Shown piece by piece: positions 19,346 through 27,273 of a stretch of 64,000 bases of DNA (position 1 is its first letter; every line of letters begins with the position of its first letter). Made by a program: the position numbers and the translations under genes. The notes under the pieces were generated by a model. The model was not told the origin of the DNA. It searched no databases and saw only the letters and a list, made by a program, of their open reading frames with translations. The DNA is from Polaromonas sp. (GTDB taxonomy: Bacteria; Pseudomonadota; Gammaproteobacteria; Burkholderiales; Burkholderiaceae_C). The stretch covers positions 41,273 to 105,272 of the forward strand of contig JAQGNE010000053.1 in the NCBI GenBank assembly GCA_028291985.1. Direction: 5' to 3'.

Positions 19346-19888
19346 ATGAGTGAACAACAACAGACCATCACGCTCGGAGGCGGCTGCTTCTGGTGCACCG
19401 AAGCGGTGTATGTCAAGGTGCGCGGCGTGCTGGATGTCGAATCCGGTTACAGCAACGGCCAGGCGGCGCGGCCCACCTATGAAGAAGTCTGCACCGGGCG
19501 TACCGGATGCAACGAGGTCGTCAGACTGACCTATGACTCGCAAAACATCACGTTATGGGAGATTCTGGAAATCTTTTTTGTCATTCATGACCCGACCAGC
19601 CTGAACCGTCAGGGCAATGACGCTGGCACGCAATACCGCAGCGGCATTTATTACGCGACACCGGAGCAAAAGGCGTCTGCCGAAGAGTTCATTCGCAAGG
19701 CGGGCGAGAACAAGCTTTTCAGCAAGCCCATCGTGACGGAAGTGCTGCCGCTTGAAAACTACTGGCCGGCGGAGGACTACCACCAGGATTATTTCGAGAA
19801 CAACCCCGACCAGGGTTACTGCGCGTTTGTCGTCGGGCCCAAGGTGGATAAATTTCGCAAAACCTTTGCGTCGCGGGTCAAGGACTGA
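19346..19888 (+). CDS. msrA: Peptide-methionine (S)-S-oxide reductase
   Basis: Reduces the S form of methionine sulfoxide in proteins and free amino acid using thioredoxin. The catalytic motif GGCFWCTEAVY is near the N-terminus, with HDPTSLNRQGNDAGTQYRS and the YHQDYFENNPDQGYC segment carrying a likely resolving Cys. Its 180 residues and lack of a signal peptide indicate the usual cytoplasmic form. It lies 77 bases after the LysR gene and is probably a separate unit. Confidence 0.95.
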   Translation: MSEQQQTITLGGGCFWCTEAVYVKVRGVLDVESGYSNGQAARPTYEEVCTGRTGCNEVVRLTYDSQNITLWEILEIFFVIHDPTSLNRQGNDAGTQYRSGIYYATPEQKASAEEFIRKAGENKLFSKPIVTEVLPLENYWPAEDYHQDYFENNPDQGYCAFVVGPKVDKFRKTFASRVKD

Positions 19889-20000
19889 GCATCGGCAGCT
19901 GGCGGCCCAGTGCCGGCAACCGTCCAGCGGCGCGCGCCAGCCTTGCACGGGCTGCCCATCCCCGCAGGCTGCCGAGCGGCCTGGATGCCATAATTTACGG

Positions 20001-21407
20001 ATGAGTAGACACGAGGCCATGGTCGAGCGATGGGCAAGCCGCTGGCTTCGCAAACGCTATGCGTTTCCGCTGCTCGTGCTGGTAGCCGCCTTGCTGATCT
20101 TCGTGAGCGAACGGACGTACCGTAACACCACGGTGACGCTGGGGGGTGGCATCGCGCTGACCGACGCGCGGCTTCAGGCGCTCAGATTGCAGCAGCTCAT
20201 GACCGATGCCGAAGCTGCCGAAGCTGGTTTTCTGCTCACCAAAAATACCCAGTACCTCAGCCGCTACGCCGAGGCCCGCGCCGAGCTGGTGGCTGTTCAA
20301 GCCGGGGTCAACCGTTTCTTTTCCAGCCTGGGCGTGGAGCCTTCGCCCGGCATGCCGGATATCGACGATCTGGTGCAGCAGGAACTGTCGCAGAGCGACG
20401 AATCATTGCGCCTGGCGAGGGGCGGTGAACTGCAGGTGGCGGTGAACCGCACGCGCCAGGAGGTCAGTACTGCCGCGCGGCAGCAACTGCGGCAGCAACT
20501 GCAGGCGCAGTTCACACAGGCGGCAGCTTTGCAGGAGGTGGCCCGAACCTCGATCTACGACGCCTTGCTGGTCAACCGGATAGCCGTCGGGGTGTTGACG
20601 CTGTTCATCCTGCTGGTGCTCGTGGTCTGGCTGCGCCAGCTGGAAAAACATGAACGCGAGCGCAATTCCTTCCAGACCGGCCTGGTCGATGAAAGCGTGC
20701 GCCTGGAAGCCGAGGTGGCGCGCCGCACCTCGCGGCTGACCGAGCTGGCCCGGCATCTGCAAACCGTGCAGGAAGACGAACGCTCGCACCTGGCGCGCGA
20801 ACTGCACGACGAACTGGGCAGTTTGCTGACGGTCACCAAGCTCGATCTGGCACGGGCCCGCGCGAAACTCGCGGACCCTGATGAGCTGGCCATCCGGCTG
20901 GCCAGCATCAACAACCATCTGAACCAAGGCATTGCCCTCAAGCGCCGCATCGTCGAAGACCTGACGCCATCAGCGCTGCGACAGCTCGGGTTGTCGATTG
21001 CGCTGGAGAACCTGTGCCGCGACAGGGGCGAGAACCTGGGCATTGTCGTCAACCTGCGCCTGGTGGAGCTGAAGCTGCATCCCGCTGCCAATCTGGCGAT
21101 CTACCGCTTTGTGCAGGAGGCACTGACCAATATCGGCAAGTACGCGGCAGCGGGCCAGGTTTCGGTTGGCCTGTCCAGTAACGGCGGCTTGGTCAGCGTG
21201 GAGGTGCAAGACGATGGCAAGGGCTTTGACGTCGAGCATTCGCGCGTCGGCCACCATGGTCTTTCGGGCATGCAGCTGCGCGCTGAATCACTGGGCGGCG
21301 CCATGCGCATCCAGAGCGCGCCAGGCAAGGGCACGCAGGTCCGTATCGAGTTTCCGCTGGCAGCGGTACCGGCTGCTGCCAACACCGCTCACCTGGCCAC
21401 CGCCTAG
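20001..21407 (+). CDS. Membrane sensor histidine kinase (CHASE3-like sensor, HisKA_3)
   Basis: 468 residues. TM1 (PLLVLVAALLIFV) and TM2 (VGVLTLFILLVLVVWL, ~190-210) flank a helical periplasmic region whose start, MTDAEAAEAGFLLTKNTQYL, resembles CHASE3 sensors. The cytoplasmic part has a NarL-type dimerisation domain with the phospho-His in HLARELHDELGS and an HATPase domain (FVQEALTNIGKYA, VQDDGKGFD, GLSGMQLRAESLGG). No NarL/FixJ response regulator is adjacent, so its partner is elsewhere. The start ATG at 20001 matches a normal N-terminus; the long upstream frame overlaps msrA. The stop overlaps that of the next gene on the other strand at CTAG. Confidence 0.87.
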   Translation: MSRHEAMVERWASRWLRKRYAFPLLVLVAALLIFVSERTYRNTTVTLGGGIALTDARLQALRLQQLMTDAEAAEAGFLLTKNTQYLSRYAEARAELVAVQAGVNRFFSSLGVEPSPGMPDIDDLVQQELSQSDESLRLARGGELQVAVNRTRQEVSTAARQQLRQQLQAQFTQAAALQEVARTSIYDALLVNRIAVGVLTLFILLVLVVWLRQLEKHERERNSFQTGLVDESVRLEAEVARRTSRLTELARHLQTVQEDERSHLARELHDELGSLLTVTKLDLARARAKLADPDELAIRLASINNHLNQGIALKRRIVEDLTPSALRQLGLSIALENLCRDRGENLGIVVNLRLVELKLHPAANLAIYRFVQEALTNIGKYAAAGQVSVGLSSNGGLVSVEVQDDGKGFDVEHSRVGHHGLSGMQLRAESLGGAMRIQSAPGKGTQVRIEFPLAAVPAAANTAHLATA

Positions 21408-22504
21408 GCCCTGCGCTGCGCGAAATAAAACCACTCGCTGCCAACATCGGCGCGCGGGTTTGGAAACACCACAAAGCCGTCGGCCTGTGCGGCCACCGGT
21501 GAGCCGTCATGGCGCGTGCCGATCACATCGCCGGCCGACACCGCATCGAAGCTGCGCCATTCGCGGGTGAAGGCATCGCCTGCATGCTCGCGGTCAACCG
21601 CATCGACAAGGCGCAATATCTGCCTGCCTTCAGCCGAAAAGGCATCGGGCTGTTGCGACGTCAGGCCCAGCAGGCCAAGGGTCTGAAGGATGGCGTAGCG
21701 TGCCACGTCTACAGCGGCCGGGTCTGCATGCTGGCCACATTCGAGCGTGACGCCATAACCGCCGCGCGAGCGCATGTATTCAGTGGTACCCACGCCATAG
21801 TTCGGATTGGTCACCAGTGACTGGCTGCGGCCTGCCGTCAAAGGCTGTGCACCCTGTGCTCTTCGCGCAACGCCGCGCGCATAAGTTTCCAGCCAGCCTT
21901 CGACAATGCGAAAGGGACCGGTATGCAGCGCCAGCTGCATCTCTGGCGCAGCCCGTGAAAAAGGCTCCAGCTTGCCGGTGTTGTCCTGCGGCCCGATCAT
22001 CACAAAGGGCGCGCCGCCAGTGTGAAAGGAATGCAGGTCGAGCAGCACGTCATGGGCCTCCAGCAGCGGGCACAGCACATTGGACACGCGGTCCTCGAAA
22101 TCCTGGGGTATCGCGCTCGGCTGCATGTTGCGGTTCAGGTTGCGGTCACCGGTGCGCTGCTTCAGGCGGTAGGCAAGCGGATTGGTGACGGGCAGCAGGG
22201 TAACGGTGCCACGTTCGATGCTCAGCCTGCCGTGGTCCAGGTCATCCAGCACTGACGCAGTGCCGTGGGTACCACAGGTTTCATTGCCGTGCACGGCGCC
22301 CAGTATCAGCAGGCGCGGGCCCGGGGCCAGCCCATGAAAGGTATGCGTGCGCAGAAAGCTTGGCTGCTGCCGGACTGATGCCGCGCAGTCGGGCTTTTCA
22401 GATGGATCAAATGCGCCGGATGCGCCGGATACGCCGGATACGCCAGATTTGCCGGAAGCTTGGGCTGAACCGGCCGGTGGGTTAGGGGAGGTCTGTGAAG
22501 TCAT
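21404..22504 (-). CDS. AstE/AspA-family zinc deacylase (M14-like)
   Basis: 366 residues with the metallo-carboxypeptidase-like fold of succinylglutamate desuccinylase and aspartoacylase. Zinc ligands are visible in LGAVHGNETCG (His and Glu) and VLLDLHSFHTGG (His), and a later Glu in GVTLECGQHADP fits the catalytic position. It should cleave an N-acyl amino acid or a similar amide; no ast operon is present, so the substrate is unknown. Residues ~17-33 are a Ser/Gly repeat encoded by 9-base tandem units, so the true start may be downstream near SVRQQPSFLRTH. It is tail-to-tail with the histidine kinase gene. Confidence 0.82.
   Translation of the reverse strand: MTSQTSPNPPAGSAQASGKSGVSGVSGASGAFDPSEKPDCAASVRQQPSFLRTHTFHGLAPGPRLLILGAVHGNETCGTHGTASVLDDLDHGRLSIERGTVTLLPVTNPLAYRLKQRTGDRNLNRNMQPSAIPQDFEDRVSNVLCPLLEAHDVLLDLHSFHTGGAPFVMIGPQDNTGKLEPFSRAAPEMQLALHTGPFRIVEGWLETYARGVARRAQGAQPLTAGRSQSLVTNPNYGVGTTEYMRSRGGYGVTLECGQHADPAAVDVARYAILQTLGLLGLTSQQPDAFSAEGRQILRLVDAVDREHAGDAFTREWRSFDAVSAGDVIGTRHDGSPVAAQADGFVVFPNPRADVGSEWFYFAQRRA
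22413..22456 (-). repeat. 9-base tandem repeat in the deacylase N-terminus
   Basis: About five units of GCGCCGGAT/ACGCCGGAT, coding on the minus strand for a Ser-Gly-(Val/Ala) repeat. Unit changes keep the frame, so copy number would alter only the length of the N-terminal tail. Confidence 0.7.
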
Positions 22505-22584
22505 GACCGGTTATACAACGCCACCTGACGTTGCCCGCGAGTCTGGCGCGAAGCAGGGCGCGATGCCGGTCGATCAGGCGCCGG

Positions 22585-23241
22585 TCAAACCGTTTTGGTC
22601 ATCAGCGCCAGCGCACCCAGCAGCAGCGCAATCGCGGCGATCCAGGAGCCCAGCACCCGCCGGCCGATGGGCAGCACGGTTTGCAGCCGTCCGTTGCGGT
22701 TCAGCTGGTCGGAGGCGGCCAGCAGCCAGAAGCTGACGATCACCACGGTTGCAGCCATCCCGACCAGGTCTTGCCAGCGCGGGTTGCCCACCTCGGCAGC
22801 CGCACCTGCGGCCAGCCCGGCCATCAGGGCCAGCGGAAAAGCCAGGGCGGCCGGCGGCTTCCAGGCGGTCAGCGCCCCGAGTCCCAGCAGGCCCACAGCG
22901 GCAATGACAGCCAGCCCGACAGGACCTGCCGGCATATGCGGCGGCAGCACAGTTGCCAGCACAGAGCCCAGCGCCGCCAGCACGGCCGCGACGATGGACG
23001 CCGGCTCTCGCAAGCCAAACACGACAAGGGTCAGGCCGATCAGCGCCGCAATGGACAAAGGCGAAGTGGCCAGGTGATAGCTTGACGTCCAGATCGACGT
23101 GTCAACCCCGAAGGGCCCGTGTGCCCGGGCGTTGCTCGAAAAGCCCGCTACCAACAGAGCGGCCAGCGCGGATGGCGAGCGCCGCGCTGGCAGTGAAAGG
23201 CAGGACTGCAAACTAGACAGCAACACCAGGCATACCCGCAA
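22585..23241 (-). CDS. HupE/UreJ-like membrane protein (second of a pair)
   Basis: 218 residues with a signal-like N-terminus (ALAALLVAGFSSNARAHG) followed by about six hydrophobic helices and no clear soluble domain. After signal cleavage the mature protein would begin with His-Gly, as HupE-type proteins often do. It overlaps the end of the upstream HupE/UreJ gene by 29 bases, so it is in the same operon. HupE/UreJ proteins are linked to nickel or cobalt handling, but this paralogue lacks the HPLLGLDHLLAM motif and its role is unknown. Confidence 0.7.
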   Translation of the reverse strand: MRVCLVLLSSLQSCLSLPARRSPSALAALLVAGFSSNARAHGPFGVDTSIWTSSYHLATSPLSIAALIGLTLVVFGLREPASIVAAVLAALGSVLATVLPPHMPAGPVGLAVIAAVGLLGLGALTAWKPPAALAFPLALMAGLAAGAAAEVGNPRWQDLVGMAATVVIVSFWLLAASDQLNRNGRLQTVLPIGRRVLGSWIAAIALLLGALALMTKTV

Positions 23242-23851
23242 GAATCCAGACGCCGGCTGCAGCGATCACCCCACCGCTGGCGCGCAGCAGCTGGGTGCCG
23301 CGCGGTACGGCCTTCAGCAAGCCGATGGCGATGCCGGCCAGATGCAGCAGGCCGGTCGAGATGACAAAGCCGGCGGCATAAGCAGCAGGCGCGGCGTTCT
23401 CGGGCAACTCGGTGCCGTGCGCAAAACCGTGGAAGATGCCGAACAAAGCAACAATCGCCACCGCCACGGCAACCGGTGCCCGCCAGGCAGCGGCTATTGC
23501 CAGGCCGAGGATGACCACGGAGGCCGCAACGCCGGTTTCTACGAACGGCAGCGGAACGCCGGCAATACCCAGTACGCTGCCCACCACCATCAGCAGCGGA
23601 AAAGCCACCGGTAGCACCCACACCAGCGGCCGGCCCAGCGTCGCACCCCAGATACCGACAGCCACCATGGCCAGCAGATGGTCCAGCCCGAGCAGTGGAT
23701 GCACAAAGCCGGAGATGAAGCCGCTTTCCACGGCGGCATCGGAATGAGCCCGGGCTGCTGCCGCCAGACACAGCATCAACAGACCCGTGACATGCCGCTT
23801 GTTCACAAACACTGGCCGAACGGTTGCCGGTGGATTTGTCGGGCTGTTCAT
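23213..23851 (-). CDS. HupE/UreJ-family metal-permease-like protein
   Basis: 212 residues with a cleavable signal (LLMLCLAAAARA, then His-Ser) and six to seven TM helices. The family motif FVHPLLGLDHLLAMVAVG follows the signal, and FGIFHGFAHGTELP is a second His-rich family motif; both could bind a transition metal in the membrane. Characterised HupE and UreJ relatives import nickel for hydrogenase or urease. No hydrogenase or urease gene is present here. It lies beside the decayed zinc locus, so another divalent metal is possible. I found no convincing cobalamin riboswitch upstream. Confidence 0.85.
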   Translation of the reverse strand: MNSPTNPPATVRPVFVNKRHVTGLLMLCLAAAARAHSDAAVESGFISGFVHPLLGLDHLLAMVAVGIWGATLGRPLVWVLPVAFPLLMVVGSVLGIAGVPLPFVETGVAASVVILGLAIAAAWRAPVAVAVAIVALFGIFHGFAHGTELPENAAPAAYAAGFVISTGLLHLAGIAIGLLKAVPRGTQLLRASGGVIAAAGVWILAGMPGVAV

Positions 23852-24029
23852 GGGTCTCGTCCTGAAGGTAAAGTTGTAGATTGAGGAGGCAGGCCAGGCA
23901 GGGCTGCCGGCGCGCCCGTACGGCCTGCCGGAAGCATACGCGAAGCGCTACCGCTTTTGGATCACCGTGAAGTGGGACAGGCCGCTCTGGCTGGCTTGAT
24001 ACGCAAGCGCTGAAAGACCAGATGCGCAG

Positions 24030-24150
24030 CTGTCATGGCTTCAATGTTTTTTTGCATGTGATGACGCAACTGGCCAGCCCGCTTTGAATCAGCTGGCGCG
24101 GTAACGCCTTGCCGATAAATACCCGTTTCGATTGCCAGGTTCCGCCGATG
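24030..24150 (-). pseudogene. C-terminal remnant of a CobW-type (G3E) metal chaperone GTPase
   Basis: On the minus strand, WQSKRVFIGKALPRQLIQSG followed by LASCVITCKKTLKP resembles the extreme C-terminus of COG0523/CobW proteins (pattern R-LVFIG-L---I---L--CLLT). Nothing upstream of it encodes the GTPase domain; a dispersed repeat lies there instead. Zur-regulated CobW proteins are common partners of Znu genes, which supports the reading, but a match this short is tentative. Apart from this and the repeat, 23852-24321 holds nothing I recognise. Confidence 0.45.
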
Positions 24151-24206
24151 CCCAGCAACTGGGCGAGGGAGGTAGTGACGTCAGGCAGGCGACACGGCGA
24201 CCGCTG

Positions 24207-24295
24207 GCGGTTTGAAGGCTTTTTTAACCAAAAAGTGGCTCTAGCCCTTATATAAAGAGACCCATCAGCTATAACTATAATAGCAAATTGGCTGC
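24207..24295 (-). repeat. Dispersed ATAGC...GGGCT repeat, copy 5
   Basis: On the minus strand, TTATAGCTGATGGG, about 15 bases, then AAGGGCTAGAGCC and an A/T-rich tail. It sits between the CobW and ZnuA remnants. Confidence 0.65.
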
Positions 24296-24321
24296 TTCCC
24301 AAACTGCTTCCCAAGGCGCTC

Positions 24322-24540
24322 TCAGTTTTGCGCCATGCCAGCGGCGATCTGGGTGATGTTGTGGCGCATCAGCTGCAGGTAGGTGGCAGCCGGGCCATCG
24401 GCTCTTGACAGCGCATCGACATACGGCGCAGGTCCGATCGTTACGCCAGCGTCCTTGCTCAGCTGGGCGAGCAACTTCAGGTTGCTCATGTTTTCGACGA
24501 ACACCGCCTAGGTCCTTTCCTTTTAAATCTGCTGAAGCAA
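24322..24540 (-). pseudogene. znuA: C-terminal fragment of a ZnuA-type zinc-binding protein
   Basis: The minus strand reads VFVENMSNLKLLAQLSKDAG and then a YVDALSRADGPAATYLQLMR segment, ending HNITQIAAGMAQN. This is the typical end of TroA/ZnuA substrate-binding proteins that deliver Zn2+ to the ZnuBC permease in the periplasm. Only about 60 residues remain, and the sequence just upstream is in another frame and not ZnuA-like. No znuB permease is left in the window. Confidence 0.8.
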
Positions 24541-24585
24541 CCGGGCCACCCCCCATGGCACAGGCGCGCTGCAGGTCGTTATCGG

Positions 24586-25342
24586 TCAACGCCAGTGCCG
24601 TGGGTCGCAGGTAATGAGTTCGCGCGCCAGCAGCGGGGTTTGCGGAAAGTGGCTGCGAACCTGCAGCTTGTCATGCAAAACCGCAATCACCGTGCGCATT
24701 GGCGGTGCCACTCGGCGATGGTGGCGAGCAGGGTGGCGGTGGTTTTGCTGTCTATGGCGTTGAAGGGCTCGTCCAGCAGGATCAGGGCGGCATCCTGCAC
24801 CAGCATGCGGACAAACAGCACCGGCTGCAACTGACCCCCGGGAGAGCGTGCTGATGGCCCGCTGCTCAAAACCCTGCGGCCCCACTGATTGCAGCGCGTT
24901 GTCGATATGGCCGCGTTCGGCGCGTCCAGCCTGGCCCAGGCGCCGCGGCCAGCAGCCCAGCAGCACGCAGTCGTGCACCGTCATCGGAAAACTTCGGTCC
25001 CTTTCGGCGGGTTGCGGCAGGTAGGCAATACGCCTCTGCGCCGTGTTGACAGCCACCTTGCCGCCTGCGATGGGTAGCAGGACCATGATGCTTTTGAGCA
25101 GTGTGCTTTTGCCTGAGCCGTTAGGTTCGACGACCGCTGCCAATGACCCTGGCATGAACTGCCCGCTGACATGGTGCAGCGCCGGGTGCTGGCTGTGGAT
25201 TTCCGGGCGCGCCCAGGCCACCGGAGCCAGAGCAGCAACTGCCGGCGCCACGGCCAGCATACGCAGCCAGGCGGGCCATGCGAGCACGCTGTTGCGGGGC
25301 ACGGCGCCTGTGGAGCACGCGTGTCTGCATTGTGGGAAACAT
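24586..25342 (-). pseudogene. znuC: Frameshifted ZnuC-type ABC ATPase joined to a signal-peptide-like start
   Basis: From 25209 downward the frame encodes HPALHHVSGQFMPGSLAAVV, a Walker A motif EPNGSGKST (the first Gly of GPNGSGKST is Glu) and ERDRSFPMTVHDCVLLGCWP. Near 24840 the frame is lost: the signature (LSPGGQ-like) and Walker B region, VQDAALILLDEPFNAIDSKT, continue in another frame, and near 24700 it returns for TVIAVLHDKLQVRSHFPQT. Upstream, 25342-25215 encodes in two frames a start like MQTRVLHRRRAP and AWPAWLRMLAVAPAVAALAP, which looks like the signal peptide of a binding protein. I infer a deletion fused a binding-protein start to the ATPase, followed by frameshifts. Confidence 0.82.
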
Positions 25343-25375
25343 GGGCGTGCCTGTGTGAAAGGGTAAAAGTGCTTG

Positions 25376-25402
25376 CCGGGTTGCCGCCATAATGCAACCC
25401 GG
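25376..25402. promoter_or_regulatory. Inverted repeat in the zur/znu divergent promoter, candidate Zur operator
   Basis: CCGGGTTGC (25376-25384) and GCAACCCGG (25394-25402) are perfect 9-base arms separated by CGCCATAAT. A second half-site GGTTGC overlaps the right arm. It lies between the divergent remnants starting at about 25342 (minus) and 25488 (plus), the expected position for a zinc-responsive operator. The Zur identity is inferred from position only. Confidence 0.5.
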
Positions 25403-25487
25403 TTGCGATAGAGTCGAATGCCACTTCGTTGCGTTGATGCCCGCCGTTTGGGTTTTTCGTTGTCAACCGCCTTGTTGCTCATTCATC

Positions 25488-26052
25488 ATGGCCCGACAAA
25501 ACCCTCGCCCGAACGCAGCCGCATTCAGTGACGGTTCGGACCCCATCGGCGCCTTGCTATCGGCGCACGGGCTGCGCCGCACGGCCGCGGCTCGCCGGGT
25601 CCTGGGCTGGTTGCTGGCACACGCGGAAACCAAGCTACACCCATGCGCAGCTGCAATCGGCCCTGGCCGGCGAAGGTGATGGGGACAGCAAGGCGGCTGA
25701 AGGCGCTGTGCTGGACCGCGTCACGCTGTACCGCCTGATTGACCGGCTGACGCAGGTTGGCTTGCTGCTGTGCCGGGTCGATGTCAACCGGGCGCGGCGC
25801 TACCAGGCCATGCCGAGCAGCGTGCATGCAATTGCGCATTTCGAATGCCATAGCTGCCACCGCGACAGCCCTTTGGACGGCCCGTTCAACGCCAATGTGC
25901 CTGACCTGGAACGCGCTGCGCAGACCGCGCTGGAAGCGCTCAAGGCGCTGGGCTACAGGGATATGACCATGGACTTTGCCGTGCGCGGCGTCTGCGTGGA
26001 TCGCGCAACCGGCTCGTCCAGCACACCAACGCCTGCGAGCACCGCACGGTGA
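25488..26052 (+). pseudogene. zur: Frameshifted Fur-family regulator, probably Zur
   Basis: The ATG at 25488 starts MARQNPRPNAAAFSDG, and the winged-helix start SAHGLRRTAAARRVLGWLLA follows. At about 25630-25645 one base offset is needed to continue into YTHAQLQSAL, then VTLYRLIDRLTQVGLLLC, AHFECHSCHRDSPLD and the dimerisation end YRDMTMDFAVRGVC. Only one CxxC is visible. The family controls metal genes; the surrounding zinc-uptake remnants point to Zur. As written the product would be truncated after about 55 residues. Its stop overlaps the GTG of the ABC remnant (GTGA), so it was once the first gene of an operon. Confidence 0.8.
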
Positions 26053-26472
26053 TTGCGTGTCGCCAACTGGCTTACCGGAATCCGGGCGGCGTCTCGATCC
26101 GTTTTGACGACAGTGATGTGCCGCAAGGTGGCCTGCTGCTGCACAGCGCGTCCGGCTCGGGAAAGTCCACCCCGCTGGCGCTGGCGCTGGCTGCTGCGCT
26201 GCTCATGCCCGCCGAAGGCGATATCCAGGTTGCCGGGCAATCGCTGAAACGGCTGCGCGGTGCTGCTGCAGATGCCTGGCGCGCGCAGACGGTCGGTTTT
26301 TGCCGCAACGGCTGCAGCTGTGTCCGGTGCTGACGGTGCAGGCAAACTCGGCCATGGCGCAATGTGCCGCAGGACGGCCAGCGGATCCGCGCCGCATCAC
26401 TCAAGCCCTGGCTGCGCTTGATGTACAGGATCTGTCAGCGCGCAAGCCGGCCCAGCTTTCAGGCGCCCAGGC
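26049..26472 (+). pseudogene. Truncated FtsE/LolD-type ABC ATPase
   Basis: Starts at a GTG overlapping the zur stop. It encodes a Walker A HSASGSGKSTPLALALAA, then after a frameshift near 26300 continues as FLPQRLQLCPVLTVQANSAM and ITQALAALDVQDLSARKPAQ, ending at LSGAQA where the LSGGQ signature should be. Walker B and everything beyond are gone, replaced directly by the permease remnant. The position inside a zur operon suggests a Zur-linked ABC exporter or lipoprotein-type system like the Zrg cluster of vibrios. Confidence 0.75.
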
Positions 26473-26886
26473 ATGATCGGCGTCGGCACCAATGTCCTGA
26501 AAGCGCTGGCGGCCATGCTGCTGTTGACGGCGGGGCTCAGTGTGTTCATCACGCCGTGGAGGGCGGTGCGCGGGCGTCGGGCCGACCTGGCCCTGCTGCG
26601 CATGCTGGGTTCGCCACCGCGGCGGATTGCCGGCCTGCTGCTGTGCGAAGCCTGGTGGCTGGCAGCGCTGGCAACGGCCCTGGGCTTGGTGCTGGGGCAC
26701 GCCCTGAGCCTGCTGATCAGCCGCCTGCTGCAGCTTGACCACTCGATTCTGACCGCGGGCTGGTCATGGCCGCCTGATCTGTGGGTCGTGCCCGTGCTCG
26801 CCTTATGTCAGGCAGTGCTGTCTGCCTTGCTGCCAGCGCGTGAAGCCTGCAACGTCAGCGTCTTTGAACTTTTGCAACCTCGATAA
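26473..26886 (+). pseudogene. C-terminal fragment of an FtsX/MacB-type permease
   Basis: 137 residues in one open frame: IGVGTNVLKALAAMLLLTAG, then RGRRADLALLRMLGSPPRRI (the conserved cytoplasmic segment of FtsX-like permeases), two further TM helices, and the family ending LLPAREACNVSVFELLQPR. The N-terminal TM and periplasmic domain are missing, and the frame begins exactly where the ATPase remnant stops. An internal deletion joining the two genes explains both. Confidence 0.78.
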
Positions 26887-26899
26887 ACCGGAAATTCAC

Positions 26900-27181
26900 A
26901 TGACATCGCTATCAAAACCGTTATCAAAAAACATGCGTACGCTGCTGGCCCTCGGCTTGATGGTCTGCAGTTTTTCGGCTGTCCATGCGCAGGCGGGCAA
27001 ACCGATTGACAAGGAATCCCAGGAAGATATTGCGCGCCACCGCGCGATGGCCAGCGCGCATGAAAGTGCGGCCAAATGCTTGGAATCGGGTAAAAAACAT
27101 GAGGTGTGCGAAAAAGAACTGCAGGCCGCGTGCAAGGGCCTTGCCATCGGCAAATATTGCGGCATGAGACACGCGCATTGA
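26900..27181 (+). CDS. Small secreted Cys/His-containing protein, intact within the decayed zinc locus
   Basis: 93 residues. A signal peptide (LLALGLMVCSFSAVHAQ) precedes a ~66-residue mature part with four Cys and several His, including ARHRAMASAHESAAKC, ESGKKHEVCEKELQAAC, KYCGMRHAH. The pattern suggests a periplasmic protein with two disulfides or a metal site. Small proteins of this type recur in Zur-linked clusters of Burkholderiales in my recollection, but the function is not known. It is the only gene of the locus without a frameshift or truncation. The ATG at 26900 is preferred because it begins the signal peptide. Confidence 0.65.
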   Translation: MTSLSKPLSKNMRTLLALGLMVCSFSAVHAQAGKPIDKESQEDIARHRAMASAHESAAKCLESGKKHEVCEKELQAACKGLAIGKYCGMRHAH

Positions 27182-27273
27182 TCGGCTTGCAGGTTTTTTC
27201 GAACGCGCAGCCACCTTTGTTGTCCAATCTGCGGTGCAGTGCCGCGTACGGGCCGCCCGGTTACGGACGGCAC

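Noticed and set aside
23852..24030. Cobalamin riboswitch upstream of the HupE/UreJ gene
   Set aside because: The position would suit a cobalt transporter, but the conserved B12-box pattern and its flanking helices are not visible on the minus strand.
26473..26886. A complete small permease gene
   Set aside because: Only the C-terminal half of an FtsX-type permease is present, and it starts where the ATPase remnant is cut.
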